Source of the DNA: Plasmodiophora brassicae
Taxonomy: Eukaryota > Endomyxa: Phytomyxea > Phytomyxea > Plasmodiophorida
NCBI GenBank assembly: GCA_036867785.1
Contig: CP145413.1
Span: 930,001 to 994,000, forward strand
Direction of reading: 5' to 3'
DNA length: 64,000 bases
The notes under the pieces were generated by a model. It saw only the letters and a list, made by a program, of their open reading frames with translations. It did not search any database and had not been told where the DNA came from. The first letter of the stretch is position 1. Each line of letters begins with the position of its first letter. Below, piece by piece: positions 20,002-30,486 of the stretch. Position numbers and translations under genes: made by a program.

Positions 20002-22665
20002 ATGGCGCTCGAGATTGTTAGGCCCGTGGTTGGCGTCGACGCCGGGTGGGATTCGGTCGTCGCCCGATTCAACGCGTTTGCGCGGCGCCTCGCTGGTGGC
20101 GATGTCGGGCGCGACCTGGAGATCGTCCCGCAATATACGTCGGGGCCGACCCCGTATCCCGCCCCAGCCTGATTCTGAACGGAATCGCCATAGGCTTGTA
20201 CATGACATCTGTCTGCAAGGATCCGCGTACGCCGCCTCGCTGTATGACCGTGTGGAGCCATTGATGTCCAACTGGATTCGGAATGACCTCGTGCCGCGAT
20301 GTCGCTGGGGGCCCATTCTGCACGCCTACGTTCGGATGTATCGGGAATTCGCGCTCGCATCAAAAGTATTACCTGTTTCGTTTCGCCTGTATACACTTCC
20401 GGCCAATGACTTTGTGGTTGTTTCTCATAGTATATGACGGCTGTCTTCCGATACCTTGTCAGTGGACTCGTCGTGTGGCCCCCTGCCTGCGTCTCATGAT
20501 TTGCTCGATTCCTGCTAGGATCAACATCATGTGCTGCGAGAAAAGCTGGCCCCAGTGACCGCTGTCTGCCTGGCATGTTTCAGGGAGCACGTGCACAACG
20601 CGCTCTCTGGGAGCGTCATCTCGGCTATATTGGAGCAGCTGGCTGAGTTTCGGGCCAACGCCCCGGTCAGTTTCTCCGTTCTGTCCGACGCTGTCCACGT
20701 GTTCATGTCCGTTGCCGACAACGGGAGCGTGTATTATGACGACCTGGAGCCTGTGCTGCTCCGATCGGCAAGCTCGTTCTACGATTCGGAATTCGTCAAC
20801 AGGTTGCTGTCATCGGGGAACGCCTCGTCCTATCTGCACGCGGTTGCAGCAATTCTGTCCAAAGAGCTGGACAACGCCAAGTTATGGCTGCCCGACGACT
20901 CGGTCGACCGATTACGTGGGCTTCTTCACGAAAGGCTGCTCGCCCAGACGTTTTCATCACTGCTGGGCGGCTCAGGTTTCTCCCAAATGCTACTGGAAGG
21001 CAACACGAGAGGTTCGAGCACGTGCTATCCTCCGGTATCCGCAATGGCTGATTGCGTTGTTAGACATTGCCCTCGTGTACGACCTGTACGCCAACGATGC
21101 AGCTTGTGTCGAGGAACTCGCCACGAAGTATATGGACTATGTCGTGGCGAAGGGGAAACAGCTCGATCAGCGATCCGAAATTGTTGCCAAGCTGATTGAT
21201 CTGCAATCGATCGAGCTTCGTCGCACAGTCCAGACCTGCTTCCAGAACAGCATCAGGTACATGTACTGACGTATCGTATCCCCGCGGCGTCTGAACGACG
21301 TGCAATGCGCAGGTTCCACAGGGCTCTTCATGACGCAATGGAAACTCTGCTCAGCATGATCCCCAATGGGACATTGCTGGTGGCACAGCACCTTGATGCG
21401 GTCCTGTCACGGGTAACGATGACCTCGGAGGATGAGATCAGTGCGATTGTCAGCATTGTGTCTTGCCTACGGCTCGAGAAAGATTTCTTCGCCATGCAGT
21501 ACAGGCAAGGGCTCGCATCGCGCTTGCTTCGATACCATGCCAGTACCGCTGTCTGCTCGAAGTCCTGCTCGTGCTTCCGAGATCGGCTGGTCATCAGCAA
21601 ATTTCGAAGTACGTTCGGCTGGGGCTACTGCCATCAGATGGAGTGCATGGTGTCGGATGCTCAGGAAGAACCGCTCCGGACGCGGCTCGGCTCGGCCGAG
21701 GTAACTGCTCGTGTTATTACCACCGGATCGTGGCCCAGGTACAGCCAAGAGGACGACATTCTGCCGTGCAGGTTGGTCTTCGCAACTGCTACCATCTAGC
21801 CCTGGCTGACACAATATCGACGCTAGGCCGATTCTTCCAGCACTGAGTGCTCTGGAGGGGATCTACGCTCAAGTCACGTCTGGGCGTCGCCTGCGATGGG
21901 TCCACAGTCTTGGCGGTGCAGTCCTTGTTGGTACGCTGCACAACGTTCTGCTCCTAATGTTCAACGCCAACGCCGCCCCACAGGGAACTGCCTGCGGGCG
22001 CGCCCCGAGATTTCGGTCTCGACGCCTCAGGCCGCCATCCTCCTCCAACTGAACTCTGCCGATTCGATCCAGATCGGAAGTCTGCCCGCATCGACGGGGG
22101 CAAGCGCGAACTTGATCAAACGAGCCCTGCGCCTCATGTGCACAGGCAAACTGAACGTAGGCGATTCGGGATGAAACGTACCGGATTAGCCGGCATTCCT
22201 GATCCAGCACGGTTGCCCAGATACTCAGCAAAGATCCTGTTCAAGGCTATTCGGTCACTGATCGAATCCGGGTCAACACCAAGTTCCAGGCTCAATCGCG
22301 ACGGATTTCGATCGCTCTCGCCGCTGAAACATCGGGCGCCTCCCCTGAAGCCGATGCCGAAACCAAGAAGGTCGTTGCCGAGGTCTGCCTCTCGCCTGCC
22401 GTCGCGTGTACTGGGGACGCTGAACGTACAATATTTGTCGCGACAGGACCGACGTCACGTCGTGGAAGCGTTCATTGTCCGGCTGCTGAAACGCGTCAAG
22501 TCCATGTCCATGGCCGAGTTGCTGTCGGCGTTAGCCACAGACGCGCCCGTCAACTGCCGCCCGGATCCGTCGACGGTTCCCGCCATCGTCGACGACCTCG
22601 TGTCGAGGGAGTACCTGCACCGGGACGGGGCGAACCCAAGTCTACTGCATTACAACGCTTACTGA
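20002..22665 (+). CDS. Cullin
   Basis: Scaffold of a cullin-RING ubiquitin ligase. About eight or more exons run from ATG 20002. Recognisable blocks in order: YDRVEPLMSNWIRNDLV in the N-terminal repeats, SSFYDSEFVNRLLSSGNASS, the DIALVYDLYANDA helix after an intron near 21020, AQHLDAVLS, the KDFFAMQYRQGLASRLL motif at the start of the cullin homology domain, LVISKFRSTFG, and the winged-helix neddylation domain VVEAFIVRLLKRVKSMSMAEL followed by VSREYLHRD at 22460-22650. The lysine in IVRLLKRVK matches the NEDD8 acceptor position. The exon between the first helix and YDRV (20100-20230) and the stretch around 22100-22430 are not fully resolved. Subfamily (CUL1/3/4) cannot be told. Confidence 0.88.
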
Positions 22666-22731
22666 TGACGACGACGTCTCTGCTGCTGGGACAGCGAACA
22701 CGTCATCTTTATCATCCAGGAGCACATAGGT

Positions 22732-23193
22732 CTACAGCGGGGCGGTTTCGACGCGTTCCAGCAGATCCGGTGCAATGCGGACGCTTGGCGGGATGGACTC
22801 GATGGGGCTCGTCGCCGGGCCGGCGCCTTCCACGACCTTGACGCGCTTCTCCAGGCCGGCCTGCAGGTTGACCTTCGGGCTAGCCGCTGGCCGGGCGGCC
22901 GACGACGATGCCGGCACCTCTCCGGTCGCCATCGCCTTGGCCTGCGCCGCCGTCGGCGACAACTTCACACGATGCACGAGATCGTCGCTAAGTCGAACGC
23001 CTTCGGGCGGCGCGACAAGCCGCCCCAGCTTCTTCTGCGGCACCGACTGCTGCTGTTTCACGACCTCTGGCATCGTCGTCGGCCCCGCCGGTGCAGGGGG
23101 CGCTCGCGTTATGCGGGCGGCGATCTCCGGGCTCAGCGCCGACGACGTCGCCGATGCCGGATGACGACTGCCACCAGCGTGACTGTTCCCCAT
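22732..23193 (-). CDS. N-myristoylated MIC19/CHCHD3-like repeat protein
   Basis: A single exon of ~153 residues starting MGNSHAGG, a strong N-myristoylation signal. It carries four copies of a short motif of the form V-R-hydrophobic-S..L..RV: ALSPEIAARI, VRLSDDLVHRV, VNLQAGLEKRV and VRIAPDLLERV. The same motif (VRLS.....R) opens animal MIC19/CHCHD3 (DUF737), which is also N-myristoylated and sits in the MICOS complex at cristae junctions. Unlike MIC19, no CHCH cysteine domain follows before the stop, so this may be a distinct short protein or may lack an unrecognised 3' exon. The start at 23193 is chosen for the MG motif. Confidence 0.5.
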   Translation of the reverse strand: MGNSHAGGSRHPASATSSALSPEIAARITRAPPAPAGPTTMPEVVKQQQSVPQKKLGRLVAPPEGVRLSDDLVHRVKLSPTAAQAKAMATGEVPASSSAARPAASPKVNLQAGLEKRVKVVEGAGPATSPIESIPPSVRIAPDLLERVETAPL

Positions 23194-23245
23194 GACGCGG
23201 CACAATCCCGAATTGGAAAATGACTGGACGATGCGAGCAACACGT

Positions 23246-23273
23246 CACACACACACGAAGACACACACACACC
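23246..23273. repeat. Interrupted (AC)n microsatellite
   Basis: cacacacacacg, then aag, then cacacacacacacc: a short dinucleotide repeat in the ~470 bp between the MIC19-like start and the HSP20 start. The rest of 23194-23664 shows no gene and presumably holds two divergent promoters. Confidence 0.85.
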
Positions 23274-23664
23274 ACTGGGCGTTTTGGACGCAGTCGCCTG
23301 ACAGTGACACTGCCCGCTGGCCAGCGCAGCGTTAGTCCTTAACCGCTGCCCGGAACAATGGCCAATGCCGGACCAGACGCGATCCGGCAACGGCCGACGC
23401 CGCGGGCCGGATTATGTGTTCCGGATCGATCCCCCTGGCAAACGTTGCGTGACTCAACACCGGCGCGAGTCACGATTCGCGACCCGCCCTTGCTCAGGGC
23501 TGCCCCAAATTGAACCAGCCCGCCATTGGCCTCGATGACAGCGTTCTGGGCGTATCGCTACAAGAACACCCGTTCTAGCACAAGAATTCCTATGGGGATT
23601 TGAATGTTCGGCGATTACGATTGGCCGGTCCGACCATATTGGTGTTCCGGGTCCGGCAGGAGCG

Positions 23665-24245
23665 ATGTGTGCGGCGAGGAATCTGCTGTCCAGTGTGCTG
23701 CGCTCGTCGAACGTGTTGAACCGTCTGGGGCGGGACCTTACGCCGCTGGCGCTGCGGGAGACCACGCGATGGCCGGGCATGGTAACGGATCCCGAATTCA
23801 TGGCCCTGTGGAATGATGGTGGGAGCGGGCTGTGGCCAGCTACGCCTCGGAAACTGCCCATGGGTGTGACCTGTCCTTGTTGTACGAACACGCGATGGCT
23901 GACCTATGGGGTGCAGACCTCATCGAGACGGATAAAGACCTCGAGGCACGCATCGACATCCCGGCAGGGATCACGAAGGACGATCTGAAGGTGGAGAAGT
24001 CGACCGAGAACCGCACCGTGACTGTTAGTGCCGAACGTTCCAGCGACTGGGACACCAAAGACGACACGTTCCATGTCAAGGAGCGCACCTGGGGGGTCAC
24101 GTCCCGCACGTTCGCCCTCCCCGAGTACGCCGACTTGGACAGCATCAAGGCCAGGCTCGAGCGGGGCGTCCTGCATGTCTTGATCCCCAAGGTTGCATCA
24201 GCGGAAGTCGAAACGGCCGGACAGACCGTGCCAATCGAGGAATGA
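23665..24245 (+). CDS. Small heat-shock protein HSP20, copy 1
   Basis: Two exons (23665-23818 and 23917-24245) encode 160 residues. The N-terminus (MCAARNLLSSVLRSSNVLNR) is amphipathic and basic, suggesting mitochondrial import. The alpha-crystallin domain starts at the junction (DLIETDKDLEARIDIPAGIT), includes NRTVTVSAER, and ends with RLERGVLHVLIPK, the G-V-L motif. The phase-1 intron of 98 nt is at the same place as in the paralogue at 29048-29646, so the pair arose by duplication. Such proteins are ATP-independent holdases. The 400 bp downstream (24246-24643) hold no recognisable gene. Confidence 0.92.
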
Positions 24246-24643
24246 CGGCAACCAGTTGGTCTCTGAATACATGTCACTCGTTTGTGCTCGCCTGTACGAT
24301 GCGGGCCCTAGCGTTGCAGTAGTACTGGCCGCCGTCAAATACATAATCAACGGCACCGAGTACACGTATTGTCGTCTAGGAACCCAATCGGGCAGAACCG
24401 ATTTGCCTGCCAGGGCGGTCGACCTGTAGCGGTATCCCAGTCCACACGCGATCCGGAGGCAGGCGATCACTAGTGTAATAGCCGCTCTGACCAACTTCAT
24501 TCGCCCAGCGGGTGGATCCTATCGTACAGCGGTACGACTTTCGCTCTTAGATATTAATAGTAAGAGCAGTTGTTTAGTACGGCGCGACCTGGTTCCACAG
24601 TCCGCCCGCACGGTCGACTAAGGTGCCATCGGCTGTAATCGCC

Positions 24644-26164
24644 ATGTCGCCATCTGAAGCCTTGTGGACCGTGTGGTCGTCGGTCCCAGACGATGACCTG
24701 AATCAGTACCGCTGGGTGAACGTGTTCACCACGCTGAACTGTGTCATGTCGACGTTGGCCTTCCTGCTGTCCTGTGCCGCCCATCGCGGGGTTCGAAGTC
24801 TATTCGACCTGCGCGGCACCGTCGTCATCTCCATGTTCGCCGCATCCGCCGTGACGTTTGGCACAGCGATTGCGTCCGTCGCCGAACCTGGTCGATACCA
24901 TTTCGCGCAGACCCTATTCGAGGCCGTTCGCGCTGTTCTGATCGTCCACTTCATGACATTCCTGTCGGAGGCGCAGGCCGCCATCGAGGGGCGACCCATT
25001 CCGCGGCGAGAGGTGTCGAATGTCTGCTGGTATCCAGTTCCAGCTTTGCTTGCGCTGGTCGACGCCGTCCTATCACGCGGTCTTCCCGACAAGGACTACG
25101 AAATCGCGTCCGCCATACTGGCCCTGACGCTGTGCTGCGTGTCGATTGCATTGTTCGCTACCGTCGGGGTGCGCCTATGCGCCCTGCTACGTGTTTTCGC
25201 ATCGGACAGGACCCGAACGGCTCTGTCGAATCAGTCGCTTGACACGTCGCTGTCGGTGATGAAGCGCAAGATTGTTGGGTTCGCTATGGTCGTTGGATTC
25301 ACCGCTGCGCAGACGCTTGTGACCATGGTCGCGTGCGTTTTTGTCCTTCTCGACTTTGAGATGACTTCGACCGCTCTCTGGGTGTCGCTCTTCAACGTCC
25401 TGATTTGTCAGCCACTGATCTTGAACATCTTCGTCTCGATGTTTACACTGGGTTCCGTGAACGAGGACGGGCTGGCAGCGATGATGCCGACAGAACAGAA
25501 AGTCGTCCCGAATGCGGCGACCATGACCGTCTCGCATGACGACTCATTGAGGACAGCGCGTCAGATCGCCCGGTTCTGGAGCGATCCGAATGTGACCTGG
25601 GACAACTGGACCACGTCGATGTTCACATTCCCAGACCCCGTCAACGAGACCGACTCTCGTCTGCATGCGTACCTGAATGTTACCATCGCCATTGTGCACA
25701 TCTTCCTGGACACCAAGTACAACATCTGGTACTGTCTGGCCTGGCTTGTAGCTGGGTTTGCCTTACGAGTGGCTGCTGGCCCACGTCTGGATCCACAAGC
25801 ACACTTCGTCCTCTTCGTCCTTCAGCCAATCATTGGAAAGTTGCCTCTGCTGACTGACAGCCTTACGCCAGGTCCACCCAAACGATTCGCCCAGACGTGT
25901 GGGCTTGTAATGTCGGCCCTGGCTCTTATCTCGCGCTGCGCCGGCCAGCTGACACTGAGTTGGATCCTTCTCGGCATACTGATCAACATTATGCTGATCC
26001 AAGCTGTTCAGAACCTCTGCCTAGGATGCGCATTCTTCCACATTCTGAGGATCTCCGGCCTGGTGCCCAAAGAGCAATGCGAGCGTTGCCGAATCCACTG
26101 GGTCCTCGCAGGTGCAACGTCCCCATTACCCCGCTGCATTCTACCAGCCGATACTACGACGTGA
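24644..26164 (+). CDS. Multipass membrane protein, 7TM-like with C-terminal DUF4395-like block
   Basis: A single exon of ~506 residues from ATG 24644 (upstream in-frame codons are non-ATG starts). The first half has about seven hydrophobic segments in a receptor-like spacing, such as VISMFAASAVTFGTAIASVA, IASAILALTLCCVSIALFAT and IVGFAMVVGFTAAQTLVTMV. A polar stretch with N-glycosylation-like sites (NVTWDNWT) follows. The last third has LAYLNVTIAIVHIFLDTKYN-type helices and RLDPQAHFVLF plus PGPPKRFAQTCGLVMSALAL, which resembles DUF4395 proteins. No enzyme motif. Family assignment is tentative; it may be a protist-specific sensor or transporter. Confidence 0.6.
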   Translation: MSPSEALWTVWSSVPDDDLNQYRWVNVFTTLNCVMSTLAFLLSCAAHRGVRSLFDLRGTVVISMFAASAVTFGTAIASVAEPGRYHFAQTLFEAVRAVLIVHFMTFLSEAQAAIEGRPIPRREVSNVCWYPVPALLALVDAVLSRGLPDKDYEIASAILALTLCCVSIALFATVGVRLCALLRVFASDRTRTALSNQSLDTSLSVMKRKIVGFAMVVGFTAAQTLVTMVACVFVLLDFEMTSTALWVSLFNVLICQPLILNIFVSMFTLGSVNEDGLAAMMPTEQKVVPNAATMTVSHDDSLRTARQIARFWSDPNVTWDNWTTSMFTFPDPVNETDSRLHAYLNVTIAIVHIFLDTKYNIWYCLAWLVAGFALRVAAGPRLDPQAHFVLFVLQPIIGKLPLLTDSLTPGPPKRFAQTCGLVMSALALISRCAGQLTLSWILLGILINIMLIQAVQNLCLGCAFFHILRISGLVPKEQCERCRIHWVLAGATSPLPRCILPADTTT

Positions 26165-26399
26165 AGGGCGTCGTACACGCTGCGTTCACAGGCTACACGG
26201 GCCTGCCTGAGTACAGACAGGTCAATCTGTTCAGTACAATCCCCAGATAGTTGTCAACGTACGTATGTGCGTTCGCAACGTTGACGCGCGCAGTCGCTTC
26301 GTTTCAGGCATCGATGAAGACCGACAGCATCAAGCGTCTGAATAATCACGGTCGATAGGCCTGCTACGTGGTCAGCGTCAGCTGGCAAATGTGGGCCAC

Positions 26400-26660
26400 C
26401 CTGGTTGGATATGTAACAGCATCGTAGTGCCCCTCCCACGAAGCATCGGCACTGCGTTTGCTGGCCGACAAACGTCGAGCAAGGCTTCAGAGTTGGAGTC
26501 GCGGTCGTAGCCGGCGAATGCCTGCACCAGGCCGAAACCGCCGAATTCCACAGGCATCTGCGGCGGCGTCTTGCCGTTCGGGAGCACCTTCCTGCGTCCG
26601 CCTTACCGGATTTGGCTCGACGAATGTTATCGTGGCAGCTGTCCATCCGGATTAGCGGCC
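26400..26660 (-). pseudogene. Decayed 3' fragment of the secreted ankyrin-like gene
   Basis: The minus strand around 26640-26480 matches the C-terminal end of the neighbouring gene at 27143-28336: DNIRRAK, then LPNGKTPPQMPV and FGLVQAFAGYD align with DNTRRAK, LSNGKTPKELAM and NAQLAKLFEEYD. The frame shifts between blocks and no upstream domain is present, so this is a broken tandem copy. The rest of 26165-27142 shows no supported gene. Confidence 0.65.
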
Positions 26661-27142
26661 CGAGGAACGCCTAAGCGGACGACAGCCGCACGTGGAACTT
26701 CTGCAGGTGCAGGGCGGGACCAACAGTGCCCTGCTCGAGATGCGCCACGCCGTCGATATCGCTGACTGGTCTGTGGCGGGACGACAGAGTCCCTGGCCAC
26801 CATGGCACAGGACGGGTATGGTCAGGGCCTGCGGAACGCGAATGTGCTCGAATCGACCTGAAACGGAGCATTCCTATCGTACAGGTTGCTGTGGCGCACG
26901 TGCGCTCTTTGGCATTTCGCGACGTCGCGACAGCGTCAGCCGAAACACGATAACGCCGGCGTTCATCGACGAGGACTGTCGTTCCTTCTGCTGGTTGCCT
27001 GAAGCCCCCGCTGGGTGCTCGCCTGTGGTCACTGCTTCTCCGCCCGTCTCCGAGCAACACGCCCGTCACCCGGTTTTATTGATTACGACTCGCTCGTTTC
27101 GTGCCACATGCCATGTCCGTCGGCAAGGCATCGCGAACGCGG

Positions 27143-28336
27143 CTAATGGTGATCGACATATGTGTCGAATATGACTGCGTACGCTGCATGCCCATCATAC
27201 TCTTCGAATAGTTTCGCCAGCTGGGCGTTGCCGATATTCATTGCCAGCTCTTTCGGCGTCTTGCCGTTCGAGAGCGTTGCCGTGTATCCGCCATATCGCA
27301 GAACCAGCTTGGCTCGACGGGTGTTATCGGGGCCGCCCATGTTGATCAGCCGCTCGATATAGGTTGGATCGAACGATGGCCGCATATGGTACTTCTTCAT
27401 CAGATACAGAGCGGACTTGATTCGTCCCGCTGGAGACATGATGAGCGCTTCCAGCACGTTGATCATCCGGGCGCCGCGGCGTGCAAGAATCTCCAACAGC
27501 TTCAGTTGCCAAGTGGGATCGAGGTCGGTCGCCTGGGCGATTGCTTGTTCCAGCGAAAGCTCAATGGTCACTTGGTCAGACGCGGTCATCGACGTTACCA
27601 GCTGGAACCCGTGCTCGACAAGCACGAAGAGCAAACTTATGAGCTTGATGTTCGCCTTGAACACGACGTCAGTCGACCAGGCCCCGATGTCTCGTAGGAC
27701 GCTCACGTCGATCTTGCGGACGCTGCCGTTATCGTGGCTGCCCTGGTACAGCTCCACATGCCACAACGAGTCGTCGTCGCTACTAGGCGGCCGAAGCCCT
27801 GCTGCAACCGGGCGGCCGCCCGTATCCATCGGGGCCCAGGTTACCAGGGATGCATACGTGTCGCCCGCGCTTAGCGAACACTCCACCTTGTACGTTGAGA
27901 GGGTGCGGATCAGTTCGGTGTCGTTGCTCTTGTAAGCGGATTGCAAAACCTGCATCCCATGGCGCGGATATTGTTGGGGGAGGGAGAGAAAGAACAACCC
28001 GAAGGCGCGTGTCGCAACCCGGGGGATGACGCAGGGCGGAATGCGAATGTGTCCGAATTTGCCGACGTTGTGCGGGGAGATAAACTCGAACAGCCTGTAG
28101 GAACACTCGCTGCCGTGAGAGGATGTAGCGAAAGCGGCGGACGCCAGGTCGGCGGCGGCCGATTGCAAAACTTCGTCCGTCAGCATCTCCGGGTCCGTCA
28201 CCCATGACAGGTCGACTCGGACGAGTTCGCCAGGGTGAGTCTCCCACCCATACAGCTCCGGCCCCAGCGTCGTCGCGGCTCTGACCGCCAGCAATACGAG
28301 CACGATGACGCACCTCTTGCACGCCTCGACGACCAT
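27143..28336 (-). CDS. Secreted ankyrin-repeat-like protein, copy 2
   Basis: A single exon of ~397 residues from ATG 28336-28334 (MVVEACKRCVIVLVLLAVRA is a signal peptide; upstream in-frame sequence is kept open only by an earlier ATG at 28408 that lacks signal character). The mature protein begins TLGPELYGWETHPGELVRVD, nearly the same pattern as the paralogue at 2749-3870. It carries a helix-turn-helix region (LQSAYKSNDTELIRTLSTYK), LLFVLVEHGFQLV, LARRGARMINVLEALIMSPA and the C-terminal ankyrin-like RYGGYTATLSNGKT block. Identity is spread along the whole length. Role unknown; expected to be secreted or vacuolar. Confidence 0.75.
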   Translation of the reverse strand: MVVEACKRCVIVLVLLAVRAATTLGPELYGWETHPGELVRVDLSWVTDPEMLTDEVLQSAAADLASAAFATSSHGSECSYRLFEFISPHNVGKFGHIRIPPCVIPRVATRAFGLFFLSLPQQYPRHGMQVLQSAYKSNDTELIRTLSTYKVECSLSAGDTYASLVTWAPMDTGGRPVAAGLRPPSSDDDSLWHVELYQGSHDNGSVRKIDVSVLRDIGAWSTDVVFKANIKLISLLFVLVEHGFQLVTSMTASDQVTIELSLEQAIAQATDLDPTWQLKLLEILARRGARMINVLEALIMSPAGRIKSALYLMKKYHMRPSFDPTYIERLINMGGPDNTRRAKLVLRYGGYTATLSNGKTPKELAMNIGNAQLAKLFEEYDGHAAYAVIFDTYVDHH

Positions 28337-29047
28337 TTCACTTGTCGGACTGTCGGACTGCACCTGAACGGTTCGTGAGTTGCGCACTGTGCATCCCACG
28401 GGCCGCATCTGCTATTTATAGATTTGTAGACAGGCACGCTTGGACTCTTCGGACGCGCACGACATCCATTATTTTACGCATACTATAAGGAATGAAATGA
28501 GTTTGCGCAGCAGCCCAAGTCATAATAAGCACAATGGTGTGACGAACCGGACACTGGTGACTATCTGGTCCGGTTCCGAGCAGATGATAAATGACAGCGT
28601 GTATCTACCACTCTGCCCGCATCGAGGCAATCAGTGAACCGATGACAAACCCGATCTTGAATGACCATCGAGTGCGCACGACTTACGTGGTCATGAACCT
28701 CAGAACATTCCGGAGAGACGTGCCCGTTACATGTCTGGTCAGCGACAGTGGTGCCGTTGGCTGGCATCAATTTCAGTTGCGTTGTCCTCGAACAGGCATG
28801 CCCGCCTGTGCGATCGTGGGATGGGGCGGGTCCACTGCCCCCGTGACGTTGGATCCGTGCCGTCCGGTCTGCTGAGGCGGCGTCCGTTTTTGGTCGCTGC
28901 TCTGTTATGGAACCTTCCAAGGACCCGATTCGCAGGAATGTTCCGCGGAATGTGTCCGCTGGAGACTAGGCGCGGCGGTGGCGACGACGGTCCACCCATA
29001 GTAAAACTGTCTGTTTGGCAGCGCGAAGGTCCAGATCGATCCGCAAG
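28337..29047. other. Intergenic, no gene recognised
   Basis: About 710 bp between the start of the ankyrin-like gene and HSP20 copy 2. The part 28400-28520 is AT-richer and may hold the ankyrin-like promoter. Open frames on both strands are short and show no family pattern. Confidence 0.35.
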
Positions 29048-29646
29048 ATGAACTCGCCGCTGAGCATCCTGTCCCGCGTCCTGCGCCAGGTTGACCGGTC
29101 GCTGAACCGGCTGGGGCAACCTAGCCTGATCATGCACGAGATGAACCGCCTGCCGACCGTGCAACCACGCGCCGTCGCGTCCCGCAACGTGACCGATCTG
29201 TGGAACGATCTCGACCGCGAAATGACGTCGTTCACCAGTCCGGTCCAGTTCCCTATGGGTAGGTCTCCGGCATCTGCCGCGGCACCCTGTACTCGACACT
29301 GAATGGGCACATGTGTGCAGATATCGTCGAGAACGAGAAAGAGTACCAGGCCCGCATCGACATGCCGTCCGGAATCACGAAGGACGACTTGACCGTGCAG
29401 AAGTCGGTCGAAGATCGCACTGTAACGGTCAGTGCAGAACGCACGAACGACTGGGAGGAGAAACAGGACAACTTCTTCCTGAAGGAGCGCTCGTGGGGAC
29501 GCCTGCAGAGAACTTTTGCCGTTCCCGATGAAGTCGACATTGAGCGTATCAAGGTCCGGTTCGACAGCGGCGTGTTGCAAGTGGACATGCCCAAGCAGGA
29601 GCAGAACGCTGTCAACTCCAATGCGGAGAAGATCGAGATCGAGTGA
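29048..29646 (+). CDS. Small heat-shock protein HSP20, copy 2
   Basis: Two exons (29048-29258 and 29321-29646) give 178 residues. The N-terminus (MNSPLSILSRVLRQVDRSLN) parallels that of copy 1 and is likewise basic and amphipathic. The alpha-crystallin domain begins right after the 62-nt phase-1 intron (DIVENEKEYQARIDMPSGIT), contains DRTVTVSAERTNDWEEKQDN and ends RFDSGVLQVDMPK. The C-terminal tail is acidic with no I-X-I motif. It lies 5 kb from copy 1 on the same strand, separated by unrelated genes. Confidence 0.92.
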
Positions 29647-29722
29647 TCGGTCGCCCGCCCCGCATCGGTATCTGCTTCGTAAACGTTCGAAATAAACTTA
29701 AGGAATATCCTATGGGCGTGCA

Positions 29723-30249
29723 TTAACTTGTGATATGAAGAGGCAGTGTTCGCGTGACGAAAGGAGACGGCGAAGGCAGCTCGTCGGACGAATACAGAGG
29801 CGCGCTTGGAAGCAGGCCCATGCGATTGCACTGCCAGATTGCGACTCCCAAACCAGCCAGGTGAATCAGGACGTAGATGACCTTCGGCCGAACGAGGCTG
29901 CATTTGACACCATCGAACTTGCCGAACGCCCTGCACATGGAGACAGTTCACGTCTGCGTCGTTGTCAGATAGGAGCAATGCAGACGCACAGGTTTGTGTC
30001 GATGATGGCTTTCAATGGCTGCCAGAACGCCATGCCAAGCATCATGATGGAGAAGATTTGTACGCCCGACCCGAACATGTACAGCATGAACGCTGCCGTG
30101 ACAGTCAGACACAGCGTCGGAAGATGCAGGATCATACCCGTCATGGCGACGTTCTTCAGCGGCGCCTGTGCGATCGCCATTGCCGATTGCATAATCAGCG
30201 CCTCCTCCTTCTGTGCCGACACTTCCTGGCGTCTGCCCCCGCCCTGCAT
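29723..30249 (-). CDS. EMC4: ER membrane complex subunit 4
   Basis: Two exons (30249-29990 and 29930-29723) encode ~155 residues. The core is diagnostic: a leading amphipathic region ending AIAQAPLKNVAMTGMI, then helix LTVTAAFMLYMFGSGVQIFS and MMLGMAFWQPLKAIIDTN, which match EMC4 APLKQIPMNLFIMYMAG.. and M..WRPIQAL. After the 59-nt phase-2 intron comes VIYVLIHLAGLGVAIWQCNR followed by MGLLP, the EMC4 C-terminal helix. EMC inserts tail-anchored and multipass proteins into the ER. EMC3 lies in the same window at 53-54 kb. The N-terminus is shorter than in animals. Confidence 0.92.
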
Positions 30250-30486
30250 GTAACCCTATTTAGCACACACGCCGTCCCAGCCCAGCACCAAACGCACCGA
30301 TGATGCCGCCGACACCGATGCATACGCAGACGGCGGGTCGGCCGGCATTGGATCCGCACCAGCCGTCAAGTCCACCCAGGCGCCGCCGGCCGACGTCGTT
30401 GCCATCACGTCGTCACGGCGGCAGTCGGCCACGGAGTCCGCGAGTACCTCGCCGGTCGTGACGATCGAAGAAGCGCCGTCACGCTC

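Noticed and set aside
19785-20576. Long minus-strand frame across the cullin 5' exons
   Set aside because: Opposite the cullin coding exons and lacks any family pattern; a shadow.
23246-23273. CRISPR or tandem coding repeat
   Set aside because: Simple dinucleotide microsatellite in a eukaryotic intergenic region.
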